Source: Desulfobulbus sp. (GTDB taxonomy: Bacteria > Desulfobacterota > Desulfobulbia > Desulfobulbales > Desulfobulbaceae). From it: 64,000 bases of DNA. A program made the position numbers and the translations under genes. How positions within the stretch are numbered: the stretch's first letter is position 1; each line of letters begins with the position of its first letter. The notes beneath the pieces are model-generated. The model did not search any database, was not told where the DNA came from, and saw only the letters and a program-made list of their open reading frames with translations. The stretch covers positions 186,001 to 250,000 of the forward strand of contig WQZH01000001.1 in NCBI GenBank assembly GCA_009780825.1, written 5' to 3'. Shown here piece after piece: positions 47,173 to 58,128 of this stretch.

Positions 47173-47799
47173 GATCAAATCTCCACAATCAGGCAGGCGG
47201 CGCGGGGCATGTTATCGGCGCCTTACCAGCTTCAATCTTCTTGGGCATGCCGTCAATCACTGCCGGCGTTCAGTTCCCTGCGGATCAATCAGGCGCTCTC
47301 TGGACTGACACCAGCGCCTGCAGCCGCATTCCGCATTGGAAAAATCCCGCGATGAAGCCTATGGTGTGGTGACGCCAGCACCGAACTGGCAGCCCAACCA
47401 CTGCCAGAGGTCCCGCTTGCCAATCCTGATTTCTTGCTCAAACAGGTGTGGCCGCTTCTCTTTCCAAGCAAAAACAGGAACAACTTGTTGTTTTTCCGTA
47501 AATTTTATTACTGCCGAAAAACTACGGAGCAGAGATGATTTGTGTAGTGAATTTTAACCAACTGTTATTATACTAAATTAGACATTATGTGCCGTTCATT
47601 TTTCTTGCCGCGTATCCCACAGACACAAAAACAAGCCGCCGGATATAAACAGTTAAACAGTTGCAAACCCGCCGTTGCGCCGATCCGTCTTCGCCACCTG
47701 CCATCCCGCACTGAGAGAGGCGATTTCCCACCGCTTCGGACAAAACATCCGCAGACATCCGCTATTCGTCATATCATTTTCAGAAAAACGGCTCCATCC
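47173..47799. other. Gene-poor junction between folP and the efflux cassette
   Basis: About 627 nt between divergent genes. It becomes AT-rich near 47490-47600. A weak -10 (TATACT, 47569-47574) may serve the efflux operon, leaving a leader of about 220 nt. The open frame from 47587 runs into mdtA but its first 71 residues look random. No gene recognised. Confidence 0.45.
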
Positions 47800-49167
47800 A
47801 TGTCCACACAACAGCATAAAGGCATTTCGATCAAAACCCTTCTCGTCTGGCTCGTGACTGCACTTGCGATTGCCGCCGTGATTGCGCTTCCCATCTGGAT
47901 CAAGAATAAAAACGCCGGCAATCCGCAGAACGGCAGCAGAGGTGGCGGACCGGGCAGCGGCCAGGCAACGCCGGTCGGCGTTGCCACGGCGCGTGTCGGC
48001 AATATGGATGTCACCCTGAACGCGCTCGGCACCGTGACCGCGCGTTTCACCGCGACAGTGAAGCCGCGTGTCGACGGTCTTTTGCTGCGCGTGCTGTTTG
48101 CCGAGGGACAGGCGGTCAAGGCCGGGAACGTGCTCGCCGAGATTGACCCGGAGCCATTCAAAATCCAGCTTGAACAGGCGGAAGGCCAACTCGCCCGCGA
48201 TCAGGCGTTGCTGATGAACGCACGCCTCGATCTGGAACGCTACCGCGGCCTCCTGGCCAAGGATTCGATTGCCAAGCAACAGGTCGATACGCAGGAAGCG
48301 CTGGTGCGGCAGTATGAGGGGACGGTGAAAACCGATCGCGCTGCCGTGGACAACGCCCGCCTGCAACTGGAATACACCCGCGTCACCGCCCCGATTTCGG
48401 GCCGTATCGGACTGCGCCTGATCGATCCCGGCAATATGGTGCACGCCAGCGATGCTACGGGGCTGGCGGTGATTACGCAGACCCGGCCCATCGACATCGT
48501 TTTCTCGATCCCGGAGCAGGATCTTGCCGACGTCATCACCGCGACGCGCTCCGGCCCGCAACTGGAAGTGACCGCCTATGACCGCGACAATAAAGCACAG
48601 CTTGCCACCGGCAAGCTGCTGACGATCGACAACCAGATCGACGTTTCCACCGGCACGGTGAAGCTGAAGGCCGAATTCGCCAACGATGATCAATCCCTGT
48701 TCCCGAACCAGTTCGTCAATACGCGACTGCACGTGAAAACGCTCCAGGATGTGGTGCTGGCGCCCACGGCTGCGGTGCAACGCGGCACGCGCGGCACTTA
48801 TTGCTATATCGTCAACCCCGACGGCGGCTCTCAAGCGGGATCCGGCGAGAGAGGCAAAGCCCAGCCCGAGGCCACGGTCGATCTGCGCCTGATCAAGCTC
48901 GGCCCTGCCGACGACAATATGGCGGTCATTCTTGAAGGGATCCATGCCGGCGAGCAGGTGGTGATCGACGGCACCGACCGGTTGCGGCAAGATGCGAAAA
49001 TCGTGTTGATCGACGCGGAAGAACGCGCCCGGATACAGAATGCCGGCACGAAAGAAGGCGGAGGGAAAGAGAAGGGAACAGGGAAAGGCGACGGAAGCGG
49101 CAAGAGGGGAGGAAAAGGCGGTAAAGGTGACAGCGCTGCCGCCACGGATGGCGGGTCGCGTTCATGA
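47800..49167 (+). CDS. mdtA: RND efflux periplasmic adaptor (membrane fusion protein), MdtA-like
   Basis: A 455-residue adaptor linking an RND pump to an outer-membrane channel. The start at 47800 puts the membrane anchor (about residues 11-32) first. The lipoyl/hairpin/beta-barrel order is clear: LNALGTVTARFTATVKPRVDG, EGQAVKAGNVLAEIDPEPF, a helical hairpin (about 115-175), then PISGRIGLRLIDPGNMV. This pattern is that of MdtA. The last 35-40 residues are a Gly/Lys-rich low-complexity tail (GGGKEKGTGKGDGSGKRGG), unusual for the family. It opens a four-gene plus-strand cassette. Confidence 0.93.
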   Translation: MSTQQHKGISIKTLLVWLVTALAIAAVIALPIWIKNKNAGNPQNGSRGGGPGSGQATPVGVATARVGNMDVTLNALGTVTARFTATVKPRVDGLLLRVLFAEGQAVKAGNVLAEIDPEPFKIQLEQAEGQLARDQALLMNARLDLERYRGLLAKDSIAKQQVDTQEALVRQYEGTVKTDRAAVDNARLQLEYTRVTAPISGRIGLRLIDPGNMVHASDATGLAVITQTRPIDIVFSIPEQDLADVITATRSGPQLEVTAYDRDNKAQLATGKLLTIDNQIDVSTGTVKLKAEFANDDQSLFPNQFVNTRLHVKTLQDVVLAPTAAVQRGTRGTYCYIVNPDGGSQAGSGERGKAQPEATVDLRLIKLGPADDNMAVILEGIHAGEQVVIDGTDRLRQDAKIVLIDAEERARIQNAGTKEGGGKEKGTGKGDGSGKRGGKGGKGDSAAATDGGSRS

Positions 49168-49201
49168 CATTCAGGTTTTTCCGGAAACGACAAAATAGAC
49201 C

Positions 49202-52200
49202 GTGAACCCTTCCCGACCCTTCATCCTACGCCCAGTGGCGACTTCGCTCTTGATGATCGCCATTTTGCTGGTGGGGCTTTTTGCCTATCGCCTGTTGCCG
49301 ATCTCGGCGCTGCCGGAAGTCGATTACCCGACGATTCAGGTGACGACGTTGTATCCCGGCGCAAGCCCGGATGTGACGACCTCGTCGATCACGGCTCCCC
49401 TGGAACGCCAGTTCGGGCAAATGCCAGGGCTGAACCAGATGTCTTCGAGCAGTTCCGGCGGCGCTTCGGTGATTACCCTGCAATTCGGCCTGGAAATAAC
49501 CCTCGACGTTGCCGAGCAGGAAGTGCAGGCGGCGATCAATGCCGCCAACTCCTTCCTGCCGCAAGACCTGCCGATGCCGCCGGTCTACAGCAAGGTCAAC
49601 CCCGCCGACGCGCCGATCGTCTCGCTGGCGGTGATGTCGGAGTCCTTGCCCTTGCCGAAGGTGGAGGATCTGGTCGACACCCGGCTGGCGCAGAAGATTT
49701 CGCAACTGCCCGGCATCGGGCTGGTCAGCATCGCTGGCGGACAGCGTCCGGCGGTGCGCATCCAGGCCAATCCGCGCGCGTTGGCGGCGCAGGGATTGGC
49801 AATGGACGCGGTTCGCGTCGCCATCACCAACGCCAACATCAATCAGGCCAAAGGCAGCTTCGACGGCCCGTTGCGCGCCTCGACGCTGGACGCGAACGAC
49901 CAGTTGCAGTCCGCCGACGAATACCGCAATCTGGTGATTGGCTGGAAAAACGGCGCTCCAGTGCGGCTTTCCGACGTCGCCAGCGTCATTGACGGCGCGG
50001 AGAACGAGCAACTGGCGGCCTGGGCGATCATTGAAGGCAAGCAGATGCCGGCGATCATCGTCAACATCCAGCGCCAGCCGGGCGCCAACGTCATCACTAC
50101 GGTCGACCGCATCAAGAAGATGCTGCCGCAGTTACGGACCAATCTGCCCGGCGCAGTGGATGTAAAAATGCTCACTGACCGCACCACGACGATCCGCGCC
50201 TCGGTCCACGATGTGCAAGTCGAGTTGCTGTTCGCCGTGGTGCTGGTGGTGCTGGTGATTTTCTTCTTTCTGCGCAGCCCCGCGGCCACGATCATTCCGA
50301 GCATCGCTGTGCCGCTCTCCCTGATCGGCACCTTCGGCGTCATGTCCTTGGCCGGATTCAGCCTGAACAACCTCTCGCTGATGGCGCTCACCATCGCCAC
50401 CGGATTCGTGGTCGACGACGCCATCGTCATGATCGAAAACGTTGCCCGGTACGTCGAGCGGGGCGACCCTCCGTTGCAGGCAACCCTGAAAGGCGCGGAA
50501 CAGATCGGCTTCACCATCATCTCGCTGACGATCTCGCTGATCGCGGTGCTGATTCCACTTCTTTTCATGGGCGATGTCGTTGGCCGCCTGTTCCGCGAAT
50601 TCGCGGTGACGCTGGCGGTGGCGATCCTGATTTCCGCCTTTGTTTCGCTGACGCTGACGCCGATGATGTGCGCCAGGCTCCTGCGCCATGTGCCGGAGCA
50701 TGAGCAGGGCGCGTTCTACCACAAGGTCGGCGCCTTTTTCGACGCGGTCATCGCGCGCTACGGCGTGGTCCTCACCTGGGTGCTCAAGCATCAGGGCGCG
50801 ACGCTTCTGGTGGCGCTCGGCACGCTGGTGCTGACCGTGCTGCTCTATCTCTGGGTTCCAAAAGGATTTTTCCCCGTCCAGGACACCGGGATCATCCAGG
50901 CCATCACCGAAGCGCCGCAATCGGTTTCCTTCGCGGCAATGGCCGAACGGCAACGGAAGCTGGCGGATGCCATCGTGGAAGACCCGGCGGTGGAGAGCCT
51001 TTCCTCGTTCATCGGCATCGACGGAATCAACGCCACGCTCAATTCCGGGCGCATGTTGATCAACCTGAAGCCGAAGGGCGAACGCGATCTCGACGCCACC
51101 GGGGTCATCCGCCGCATTCAGGAAAAAATCGCCGCGGTGCCAGGAATCACCGCCTATATGCAATCGGTGCAGGATCTGACGATCGAAGACCGCGTCAGCC
51201 GTACCCAGTACCAGTTCTCGCTTGACTCTCCCAATTTAGACCAGCTTTCCACCTGGGTGCCGCGACTGGTCGAGCGCCTGCGGCAATGGCCGCAACTGGC
51301 CGACGTCGCCAGCGATTTGCAGGACAGCGGCCTGCAAGCCTATATCTCCATCGACCGCGACAGCGCCGGACGGCTCGGCGTTTCCGTTGCCGACATCGAC
51401 AACGCCCTGTACAACGCTTTCGGCCAGCGCCTGATCTCGACCATTTTCACGCAGTCGAACCTGTACCGCGTCGTGCTCGAAATCGACCCTAAATTCCAAC
51501 AAGGGCTGGCAGCGCTCGACACCCTTTACCTGCCCTCGACCTCCGGCGCTCCGGTGCCGCTGTCGGCAGTCGCCCGGGTTGTCGAACGGGCGGCGCCGCT
51601 GGTGATCAACCATCTGGGCCAGTTCCCGGCGGCAACCATTTCCTTCAACCTCGCCCCCGGCGCCGCGCTCGGCCAGGCGGTCGACGCAATCCGCGCCGCG
51701 GAACACGAAATAGGAATGCCGATCAGCATCAGCACGAGCTTCCAGGGCGCGGCGCTGGCCTTCCAGGCTTCGCTCACCCATACCCTCTTCCTGATCCTGG
51801 CCGCAATCATCGCCATGTACATCGTGCTCGGCGTACTGTACGAAAGCTATATCCACCCGGTGACGATTCTTTCCACCCTGCCCTCCGCCGGTGTCGGCGC
51901 GCTGCTGGCGCTGATGATCTCCGGCAACGACCTGGGCATCGTCGGCATCATCGGCATCATCTTGCTGATCGGCCTGGTGAAAAAAAACGCGATCATGATG
52001 ATCGACTTCGCGCTGGAAGCCGAACGGCACCATGGCAAGTCGCCGGAAGAGGCTATTTTTGAAGCCTGCCTGCTGCGCTTTCGCCCGATCCTGATGACCA
52101 CGCTGGCAGCCCTGCTCGGCGCCTTGCCGCTGATGCTCGGCAGTGGCGTCGGCTCCGAGTTGCGCCAGCCGCTGGGCATCACCATGGTCGGCGGGCTTCT

Positions 52201-52327
52201 GCTCAGCCAGGTATTGACCCTGTTCACAACACCGGTGATTTATTTGATGTTTGATCGTCTTGCCCGCCGCTTCGGAAAAAGCGCCTCCGGCGCGGCAGAT
52301 CTTCAAAACGAAGGGGGCGCATCATAA
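49202..52327 (+). CDS. mdtB: RND efflux transporter, MdtB-like
   Basis: A 1041-residue inner-membrane pump that starts with GTG (49202), 34 nt after mdtA. The N-terminus [20 protein letters not shown] and twelve membrane segments in two repeats with two large periplasmic loops fit the HAE1 RND type. The proton-relay motif [21 protein letters not shown] has the two essential Asp residues in the fourth segment. MdtB works with MdtC as a mixed trimer in enterobacteria, exporting bile salts, novobiocin and similar compounds; substrate here is inferred only. Confidence 0.92.
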   Translation: MNPSRPFILRPVATSLLMIAILLVGLFAYRLLPISALPEVDYPTIQVTTLYPGASPDVTTSSITAPLERQFGQMPGLNQMSSSSSGGASVITLQFGLEITLDVAEQEVQAAINAANSFLPQDLPMPPVYSKVNPADAPIVSLAVMSESLPLPKVEDLVDTRLAQKISQLPGIGLVSIAGGQRPAVRIQANPRALAAQGLAMDAVRVAITNANINQAKGSFDGPLRASTLDANDQLQSADEYRNLVIGWKNGAPVRLSDVASVIDGAENEQLAAWAIIEGKQMPAIIVNIQRQPGANVITTVDRIKKMLPQLRTNLPGAVDVKMLTDRTTTIRASVHDVQVELLFAVVLVVLVIFFFLRSPAATIIPSIAVPLSLIGTFGVMSLAGFSLNNLSLMALTIATGFVVDDAIVMIENVARYVERGDPPLQATLKGAEQIGFTIISLTISLIAVLIPLLFMGDVVGRLFREFAVTLAVAILISAFVSLTLTPMMCARLLRHVPEHEQGAFYHKVGAFFDAVIARYGVVLTWVLKHQGATLLVALGTLVLTVLLYLWVPKGFFPVQDTGIIQAITEAPQSVSFAAMAERQRKLADAIVEDPAVESLSSFIGIDGINATLNSGRMLINLKPKGERDLDATGVIRRIQEKIAAVPGITAYMQSVQDLTIEDRVSRTQYQFSLDSPNLDQLSTWVPRLVERLRQWPQLADVASDLQDSGLQAYISIDRDSAGRLGVSVADIDNALYNAFGQRLISTIFTQSNLYRVVLEIDPKFQQGLAALDTLYLPSTSGAPVPLSAVARVVERAAPLVINHLGQFPAATISFNLAPGAALGQAVDAIRAAEHEIGMPISISTSFQGAALAFQASLTHTLFLILAAIIAMYIVLGVLYESYIHPVTILSTLPSAGVGALLALMISGNDLGIVGIIGIILLIGLVKKNAIMMIDFALEAERHHGKSPEEAIFEACLLRFRPILMTTLAALLGALPLMLGSGVGSELRQPLGITMVGGLLLSQVLTLFTTPVIYLMFDRLARRFGKSASGAADLQNEGGAS

Positions 52328-52350
52328 AACAGCTTAGTGCCTCGCCGTAA

Positions 52351-52802
52351 CGGATTCGGGAGAAACGGAAGCGCCTTCAGCAACGGGTTTTGATCTTTTT
52401 ACTCTCCGGCTTCATCGCCGCGCCGGCCAGCGCATCCAAGATCGAGCCGGGGGAATGGGAGGAATCTAACGAGGGCGGGGTGAATAAAATCTGCCTGACT
52501 CCGGAAAGAGCAAAAAAATCAGTGAAACCGAAACACTGATGGAAAGGCATAGTAAAAGGACTTGATTCCAAGGCAAAAAATTCTTCCCGACACCCAAAAC
52601 CACAAGCAAGTATAAAAAAATTAACGACCATGAATTTGTGATCCAGACAAACAGTACAGGGCGGTGATGAAGAATACGGTCGGGCAGACAGGAAAGTGAT
52701 GGAGACTTCAGATACCTGGGGCCAACCTGCACCGGTCCGGACAAAGAAAATGTCCGACAGGAAGCGCCGCCCTCTGAAATGCCTTCAGTAAAGCCGGATT
52801 AA
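52351..52802 (+). pseudogene. Decayed DUF3617-like exported protein gene
   Basis: This 505-nt gap between the two pump genes is far longer than usual. One frame (52351-52539) reads VLIFLLSGFIAAPASASKIEPGEWEE...ICLTPERAKK and stops: a signal-like stretch plus the PGxWE and CLTPExA motifs of DUF3617 proteins. A second frame (about 52686-52802) reads SDGDFRYLGPTC, like the end of that family, and stops at TAA. A third frame bridges parts of the middle (GGDEEYGRADRKVME). No ATG is found for the first piece. The pieces, in order but in different frames, indicate a broken gene. Confidence 0.55.
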
Positions 52803-52832
52803 ACACAAACGTCATCAGCCGACGCAAAAAAC

Positions 52833-55800
52833 ATGAACCCCAGCGCCCCCTTCATCGCCCGGCCTGTCGCCACGACCCTGCTCACATTGGGAGTGGCTCT
52901 GGCGGGTATCGTGGCGTTTTTTCAGTTGCCGGTGTCCCCCCTGCCGCAGACCGATTTTCCGTACATTTCCGTTTCCGCCTCGCTGCCCGGCGCCAGTCCG
53001 GAGACGATGGCCGCCACGGTCGCCACCCCGCTCGAACGCGCGCTTGGCCGCATCGCCGATATCACCGAAATGACTTCCAGCAGTTCGCTCGGCTCAACAA
53101 GGGTGACGCTCGAATTTGAACTCAGCCGCGACATCAACGGCGCGGCGCGTGACGTGCAGGCAGCGATCAATGCCGCGCGCAGCCAGTTGCCGACGGCGTT
53201 GCCGAGCAATCCGACCTACCGGAAGATGAATCCGGCGGACGCGCCGATCATGCTGCTCTCGCTCACTTCCGACACCCTGGGCCAGGGGCAGCTCTATGAC
53301 ATTGCCTCGACCGTGCTGGCGCAGAAAATTTCACAGGTCTCCGGCGTGGGCCAGGTCGATGTCGGCGGCAGTTCGCTGCCGGCGGTGCGCATCGAACTCA
53401 ACCCCCAGGCGATGGCGAGGGCCGGCATCGGCTCCGAACAGGCGCGCACGGCCATCGTGACCACCAATGCCAACCGGCCCAAGGGATTCATCGAGGAAGG
53501 CGAACGCCGCTGGCAGGTCGGGGCTAACGATCAGGCGAAAACCGCCGCCGAATACCTGCCGCTGATCATCCACCAGCAAAACGGCGCCATCCTGCGCCTG
53601 CAAGACGTGGCCGAGGTGGATGACTCGGTGCAGGATATCCGCAACGCCGGCTTCGCGGACGGCAAACCGGCAGTCCTGATCATCATCTACCGCCAGCCGG
53701 CGGCAAACATCATCGAAACCGTGGATCGCGTCAAGGCGCTTTTGCCGCAGTTGAACGCCTCGATCCCGGAAAGCGTCAACATTGCCGTCGGCATGGACCG
53801 GACACCGACGATCCGTGCCTCGCTGCGCGAGGTGGAACGGACGCTGGTTATTTCCATCGCGCTGGTGGTGATGGTCGTGTTCGTCTTTTTGCGTAACGCG
53901 CGCGCGACGCTGATTCCGAGCGTCGCAGTGCCGGTATCGCTGATCGGCACCTTCTCGATCATGTATCTGGCCGGCTTCAGCCTGAACAATCTGTCGCTGA
54001 TGGCGCTCACGGTGGCGACCGGCTTTGTCGTCGATGACGCGGTGGTGGTGCTGGAAAATATCTCACGCCACATCGAGGCGGGGATGAAACCGGTGCAGGC
54101 GGCGCTCGTCGGCGCGAGAGAGATCGGCTTTACCGTGGTTTCAATGAGCCTCTCGCTGATTGCGGTGTTCATCCCGCTCCTCTTCATGGGCGATCTGGCC
54201 GGGCGGCTGTTCCGCGAATTCGCGGTAACGCTTTCGGTGGCTATCCTGATTTCGCTTCTCATTTCACTGACGACGACGCCGATGATGTGCGCCCGGCTTT
54301 TGCGGGCGCCTCACCTCATCCCCGGGAAGGAAGGAAACGGGCAGGAAAACCGTCTGCAACGCTTAACCGCGAAAGCTTTTGACGCCATGCACTCCGGCTA
54401 CCGCGTCAGCCTGGACTGGGCGCTCGAACACGGGCTGACGATGGTGATGATTCTGTTCGCGGTGATCGGACTCAACGTCTACCTGTACATCGCCATTCCC
54501 AAGGGGCTTTTCCCGCAGCAGGACACGGGCCGCATGATGGGCAACATCCAGGCCGACCAAAGCATTTCGTTCCAGGCAATGCAGCAAAAACTGGTCGATT
54601 TCCTGACGGTCATTCAGGCTGACCCCGCGATTGAGAGCGTAGTCGCTTTCACCGGCGGCTCGCGCGTCAATTCCGGCCGCATGCTCATCTCCTTGAAACC
54701 GCTCACCCAGCGAGATCCGATCGAAAAGGTGATGGGCCGCCTGCGCAACAAGCTCGCCCATGAACCCGGCGCGAGCCTGTTCCTGGTTCCAGTGCAGGAT
54801 ATCCGCGCCGGCGGGCGTCAGAGCAATGCCCAGTATCAATACACCCTGCAAGCCGACAACCTTGACGAACTGCGGCAATGGGAACCGCGCGTGCGCCGCG
54901 CGATGGGACAACTGCCGGAACTGGTCGACGTCAACACCGATCAGGAAGACAAGGGCGCACAAACCAAAATCGAGGTCGACCGTGACGCCGCCGCGCGGCT
55001 GGGCATCGACCAAAGTCTGGTCAGCTCGGCGCTGAACGACTTTTTCGGCCAGCGCCAGGTGTCCACCATCTACAACCCGCTGAATCAATACCGCGTCATC
55101 ATGGAAGCAGCGCCGCGCTACCTGCAAGGGCCGGAAACGCTGGCGCACACCTATCTGGTCACCCCTGACGGCCTGTCCGTGCCGCTTGCCGTCGTCGCTT
55201 CCTACGCCCCCGCCAATACGCCGCTCTCAGTCAACCATCAGGGGCAGTTCGCCGCCTCGACGGTTTCGTTCAACCTGCCGGAAGGCGTTTCACTCTCGCA
55301 AGCCTCCGACGCCATCAACGCGGCAATGGCCAAACTTGGGCTCCCGACCTCAATCCACGGCAGTCTGCAAGGTACGGCGCGGCTCTTCCAACAAAACGCC
55401 AATAATCAGCTCTGGCTCATCCTCGCCGCGCTGGCGACCATCTACATCGTGCTCGGCATGCTCTACGAGAGCACCATCCACCCGCTGACCATCCTCTCCA
55501 CACTGCCTTCCGCCGGCGTGGGCGCCTTGATCGCGCTGCTCTTCTTCGGCATGGAATTCACGATGATCGCCTTCATCGGCGTCATTTTGCTGATCGGGAT
55601 CGTGAAGAAAAACGCGATCATGATGATCGACTTCGCCACCGACGCCGAGCGCAACCGCGGGATGTCGCCGCGCGAGGCGATCCGCGAGGCCTGCCTGCTG
55701 CGTTTCCGCCCGATCATGATGACCACTGTTGCCGCGATCTTCGGCGCGCTGCCCCTGATGCTCGGTCGCGGCGACGGCGCCGAAATGCGCCAGCCGCTCG

Positions 55801-55952
55801 GCATCGCCATCGTCGGCGGCCTGATCTTAAGCCAGTTGTTGACACTCTACACCACGCCGGTGGTCCACCTCTATCTCAACCGCTTCCGCCTCTGGTGTCT
55901 TGCCAGGCTCCGCCGGAAAACGCCGCGGGTCAGCATTCCGGAAGCGGTATAA
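52833..55952 (+). CDS. mdtC: RND efflux transporter, MdtC-like
   Basis: A 1039-residue second pump subunit, close in pattern to the first. It starts [25 protein letters not shown] and has the motifs [44 protein letters not shown] (both proton-relay Asp) and [18 protein letters not shown]. Two pump genes after one adaptor and before one channel is the MdtABC arrangement, in which two MdtB and one MdtC form the active trimer. It is followed after 6 nt by an open frame leading into the channel gene. Confidence 0.92.
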   Translation: MNPSAPFIARPVATTLLTLGVALAGIVAFFQLPVSPLPQTDFPYISVSASLPGASPETMAATVATPLERALGRIADITEMTSSSSLGSTRVTLEFELSRDINGAARDVQAAINAARSQLPTALPSNPTYRKMNPADAPIMLLSLTSDTLGQGQLYDIASTVLAQKISQVSGVGQVDVGGSSLPAVRIELNPQAMARAGIGSEQARTAIVTTNANRPKGFIEEGERRWQVGANDQAKTAAEYLPLIIHQQNGAILRLQDVAEVDDSVQDIRNAGFADGKPAVLIIIYRQPAANIIETVDRVKALLPQLNASIPESVNIAVGMDRTPTIRASLREVERTLVISIALVVMVVFVFLRNARATLIPSVAVPVSLIGTFSIMYLAGFSLNNLSLMALTVATGFVVDDAVVVLENISRHIEAGMKPVQAALVGAREIGFTVVSMSLSLIAVFIPLLFMGDLAGRLFREFAVTLSVAILISLLISLTTTPMMCARLLRAPHLIPGKEGNGQENRLQRLTAKAFDAMHSGYRVSLDWALEHGLTMVMILFAVIGLNVYLYIAIPKGLFPQQDTGRMMGNIQADQSISFQAMQQKLVDFLTVIQADPAIESVVAFTGGSRVNSGRMLISLKPLTQRDPIEKVMGRLRNKLAHEPGASLFLVPVQDIRAGGRQSNAQYQYTLQADNLDELRQWEPRVRRAMGQLPELVDVNTDQEDKGAQTKIEVDRDAAARLGIDQSLVSSALNDFFGQRQVSTIYNPLNQYRVIMEAAPRYLQGPETLAHTYLVTPDGLSVPLAVVASYAPANTPLSVNHQGQFAASTVSFNLPEGVSLSQASDAINAAMAKLGLPTSIHGSLQGTARLFQQNANNQLWLILAALATIYIVLGMLYESTIHPLTILSTLPSAGVGALIALLFFGMEFTMIAFIGVILLIGIVKKNAIMMIDFATDAERNRGMSPREAIREACLLRFRPIMMTTVAAIFGALPLMLGRGDGAEMRQPLGIAIVGGLILSQLLTLYTTPVVHLYLNRFRLWCLARLRRKTPRVSIPEAV

Positions 55953-56048
55953 CTTTCCTTGGGGTTCTATCGGCCGCTCATCATGACGCTCTCTACCAAA
56001 ACCGTAACGCCGCGCTCCGGCAGACGTAAAAATTTCAGGAACGCCGAT

Positions 56049-57653
56049 ATGTCCGCGCTATTCTCTTCTTTCCCCCGTCCATGTATCTTTCTCGCTCTGA
56101 CGGTTTCAGCGTTCGCGCTCGCCGCCTGCGCCGTCGGTCCCGACTACCGGCAGCCCGAACTCGATATCCCCGCTGCCTGGAAGGAAGCCCCACCCCCCGG
56201 ATGGAAAATCGCCCAGCCACAAGACATGGTTGATCGCGGCGAATGGTGGAAAATCTACAACGAGCCGCAACTCGACCATCTGGTGGCGCAGGTCAAAATC
56301 TCAAACCAGAACGTTGCCGCCGCTGCCGCCAGCTATCGCCAAGCATTGGCGTTGCTCAACGCCGCCAGCGCCGCCGCTCTTCCCACCGCGAATCTCGGAG
56401 CCGCCGCCAGCCGCGCCGAGAGCCCCGGCAACGTCAGCTCGGAAACGAGCGGAGGCGCCGGTTCCCGCACCAGCAACAGCTCCCAGGTCGCGCTCAATCT
56501 CGGGTGGGAGATCGACCTCTGGGGACGTATCCGGCGCGACATCGAAGCCAGCGAAGCCCAGGTACAGGCAAGCGCCGCCGATTATGCCGCCGCGCTCCTT
56601 TCCGCGCAGGCCACCCTCGTCCAGAGCTACCTGCAATGGCGGGTCAACGCGGTGCAACGGCGCCTGCTCGACGAAACCGCCAACGCCTACCGCAAATCGC
56701 TCGAAGTGATCACAAACCGCTATGAGGCCGGGGTTGCACAGCGCTCCGACGTCACCCAAGCCCAGACCCAGTTGAGCGACACCCTGGCCCAGGCAATCGA
56801 CCTCGACGTGCAGCGGACCCAACTTGAACACGCCATCGCGCTCTTGGTCGGCATGCCTCCGGCGCGGCTCAAACTCGCGCCCATTACGCAGCCGGATCTG
56901 CCCCGGCTGCCGCAAACACCCCCCACCCTGCCGTCCAAACTGCTCGAACGCCGTCCCGATATCGCCGCTGCTGAACGGCACGCCGCTGCTGCCAACGCCA
57001 ATATCGGCGTCGCGCAAGCCGCGTTCTATCCGACGCTGACCCTCTCCGCCGCCGGCGGCTATCAGCAGAACTCCGGCTTCGGCCCCCTTTTCACGCTGTC
57101 AAACCGTTTCTGGTCACTCGGCCCCTCGCTCGCCGCCACCCTCTTCGACGGCGGCCTGCGCAGCGCCCAGGTCGAACAGGCGCGCGGAGCCTACGACGGA
57201 GCCGTCGCCAACTATCGTCAGACCGTGCTCACCGCGTTTCAGGAAGTCGAAGACAACCTCGCCGCGTTGCGCGTACTCGAAGAAGAATCCGTCCATCAGC
57301 GCCAAGCCGCGCGCTCCGCCGCCGAATCCGAAGCGCTGGTGCGCAACCAATACCTCGCCGGCACCGCGAGCTTTCTCGAAGTCTTCGTGGCCCAGGCCTC
57401 CGCGCTCAGCGCCAAACGTCTGGATATCGGAGTCGAAGGACAACGCCTCGTGGCCAGTGCAACGCTTCTCAAGGCGCTGGGCGGAGGGTGGCACAGGGAA
57501 GGTTTGGCAAACTTGCCGAAAATGGAAAACAGGGAGGAACAGTATCCTGGGGAAGGATTAAGGGAATTGAACAAGCGATCTTCTCCAGAAGATTCGCTTT
57601 CCAAGGGTAGTGAGAAAGTGAATCTAAACGACATGCGAGGAGAAGGGCAATGA
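56049..57653 (+). CDS. NodT-family RND outer-membrane lipoprotein channel
   Basis: A 534-residue outer-membrane factor. The start at 56049 places a signal peptide and lipobox LAAC (cleavage before C26-C27 region AACAVGPDY) at the N-terminus; a frame from 55959 adds 30 unlikely residues. The mature part has the two OEP repeats (GEWWKIYNEPQLDHLVAQ, LGWEIDLWGRIRRDIEASEA, LLERRPDIAAAERHAAAANANIGVAQAAFYP, PSLAATLFDGG). Family proteins end about at VASATLLKALGGGW; here about 55 further residues, low in conservation, run into AT-rich DNA. Completes a tripartite pump. Confidence 0.92.
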   Translation: MSALFSSFPRPCIFLALTVSAFALAACAVGPDYRQPELDIPAAWKEAPPPGWKIAQPQDMVDRGEWWKIYNEPQLDHLVAQVKISNQNVAAAAASYRQALALLNAASAAALPTANLGAAASRAESPGNVSSETSGGAGSRTSNSSQVALNLGWEIDLWGRIRRDIEASEAQVQASAADYAAALLSAQATLVQSYLQWRVNAVQRRLLDETANAYRKSLEVITNRYEAGVAQRSDVTQAQTQLSDTLAQAIDLDVQRTQLEHAIALLVGMPPARLKLAPITQPDLPRLPQTPPTLPSKLLERRPDIAAAERHAAAANANIGVAQAAFYPTLTLSAAGGYQQNSGFGPLFTLSNRFWSLGPSLAATLFDGGLRSAQVEQARGAYDGAVANYRQTVLTAFQEVEDNLAALRVLEEESVHQRQAARSAAESEALVRNQYLAGTASFLEVFVAQASALSAKRLDIGVEGQRLVASATLLKALGGGWHREGLANLPKMENREEQYPGEGLRELNKRSSPEDSLSKGSEKVNLNDMRGEGQ

Positions 57654-57809
57654 AGATGCCAAAACAGAGGAATAGACGGCGAGGTTCAAGACGTTATTCA
57701 AATGTTACTGCAACATAGCGCATTCGATAGTGATGGTTTCGGCTGAGATATATGGAATCAGCAGGAACAATAAGGGACAACTTATTGTAACAGAAGAACG
57801 ACAAGAATA

Positions 57810-57866
57810 TGCGTATTTTGTATTGAATAATCTATATTGACGCAATAACAACAAACAAAATACGCA
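57810..57866. repeat. Inverted repeat with 12-bp perfect arms
   Basis: TGCGTATTTTGT (57810-57821) and its exact complement ACAAAATACGCA (57855-57866), 33 nt apart, in AT-rich DNA after the outer-membrane channel gene. No T-run follows on either strand. Confidence 0.75.
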
Positions 57867-57898
57867 GAGAGCAAAAAAGAAAAACAAGAATAAAATAA

Positions 57899-57950
57899 CT
57901 AGAGCATTTTAATTTTGAATATGTACAATCTTAGAATTAAAATGCTCTAG
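57899..57950. repeat. 52-bp palindrome with 16-bp perfect arms
   Basis: CTAGAGCATTTTAATT (57899-57914) and AATTAAAATGCTCTAG (57935-57950) are exact complements around a 20-nt centre containing TGTACA. Inside CTA/TAG the arms start with TA-GAGC, as would be left by an element inserting at TA. Confidence 0.8.
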
Positions 57951-58125
57951 CGGGTTGGCACAAATGGTGGTGTAACTCCGCTAACGATGCCGTGCGAACT
58001 TGACCGTTTGTCACCCGCATAAACAGTAATGCCCCCGCCTTCGCCAAGCCACCGCCTCGTTGTATGCAATTGGCGACAGACGGTGGATTTGCACCTCCAA
58101 GTTCCATGCTATAGGCTAGGCGCAC
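57951..58125 (-). other. Unidentified structured segment, possible group IIC intron 5' fragment
   Basis: Minus strand begins GTGCGCC right after the ftsH terminator T-run plus GTT, and contains a small hairpin with GGAGGTGCAAATCCACC. Group IIC introns start GUGYG and insert after terminators. No reverse transcriptase or domain V is found; the palindrome borders its far end. Confidence 0.25.
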
Positions 58126-58128
58126 AAC

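Larger units (their letters stand above)
57654..58128. other. AT-rich junction between efflux cassette and ftsH
   Basis: About 475 nt without a convincing gene. It contains two inverted repeats (57810-57866 and 57899-57950) and a GC-richer segment (57951-58125) whose minus strand starts GTGCG and looks structured. A 62-codon minus-strand frame (57937-58125) has no recognised homologue and no good ribosome site. Confidence 0.55.

Noticed and set aside
47587..47799. N-terminal 71 residues of the longer mdtA frame
   Set aside because: No signal peptide and a random-looking composition; the membrane anchor directly follows the ATG at 47800.
58060..58125. Cobalamin-riboswitch-like GGTGCAAATCC on the minus strand
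   Set aside because: The B12 box (GCCACTG) and the rest of the consensus are missing, and no cobalamin-related gene follows on that strand.
57937..58125. 62-codon minus-strand open frame as a gene
   Set aside because: No ribosome site, no recognisable homologue, and it ends inside the palindrome; the segment looks like structured RNA or a remnant.
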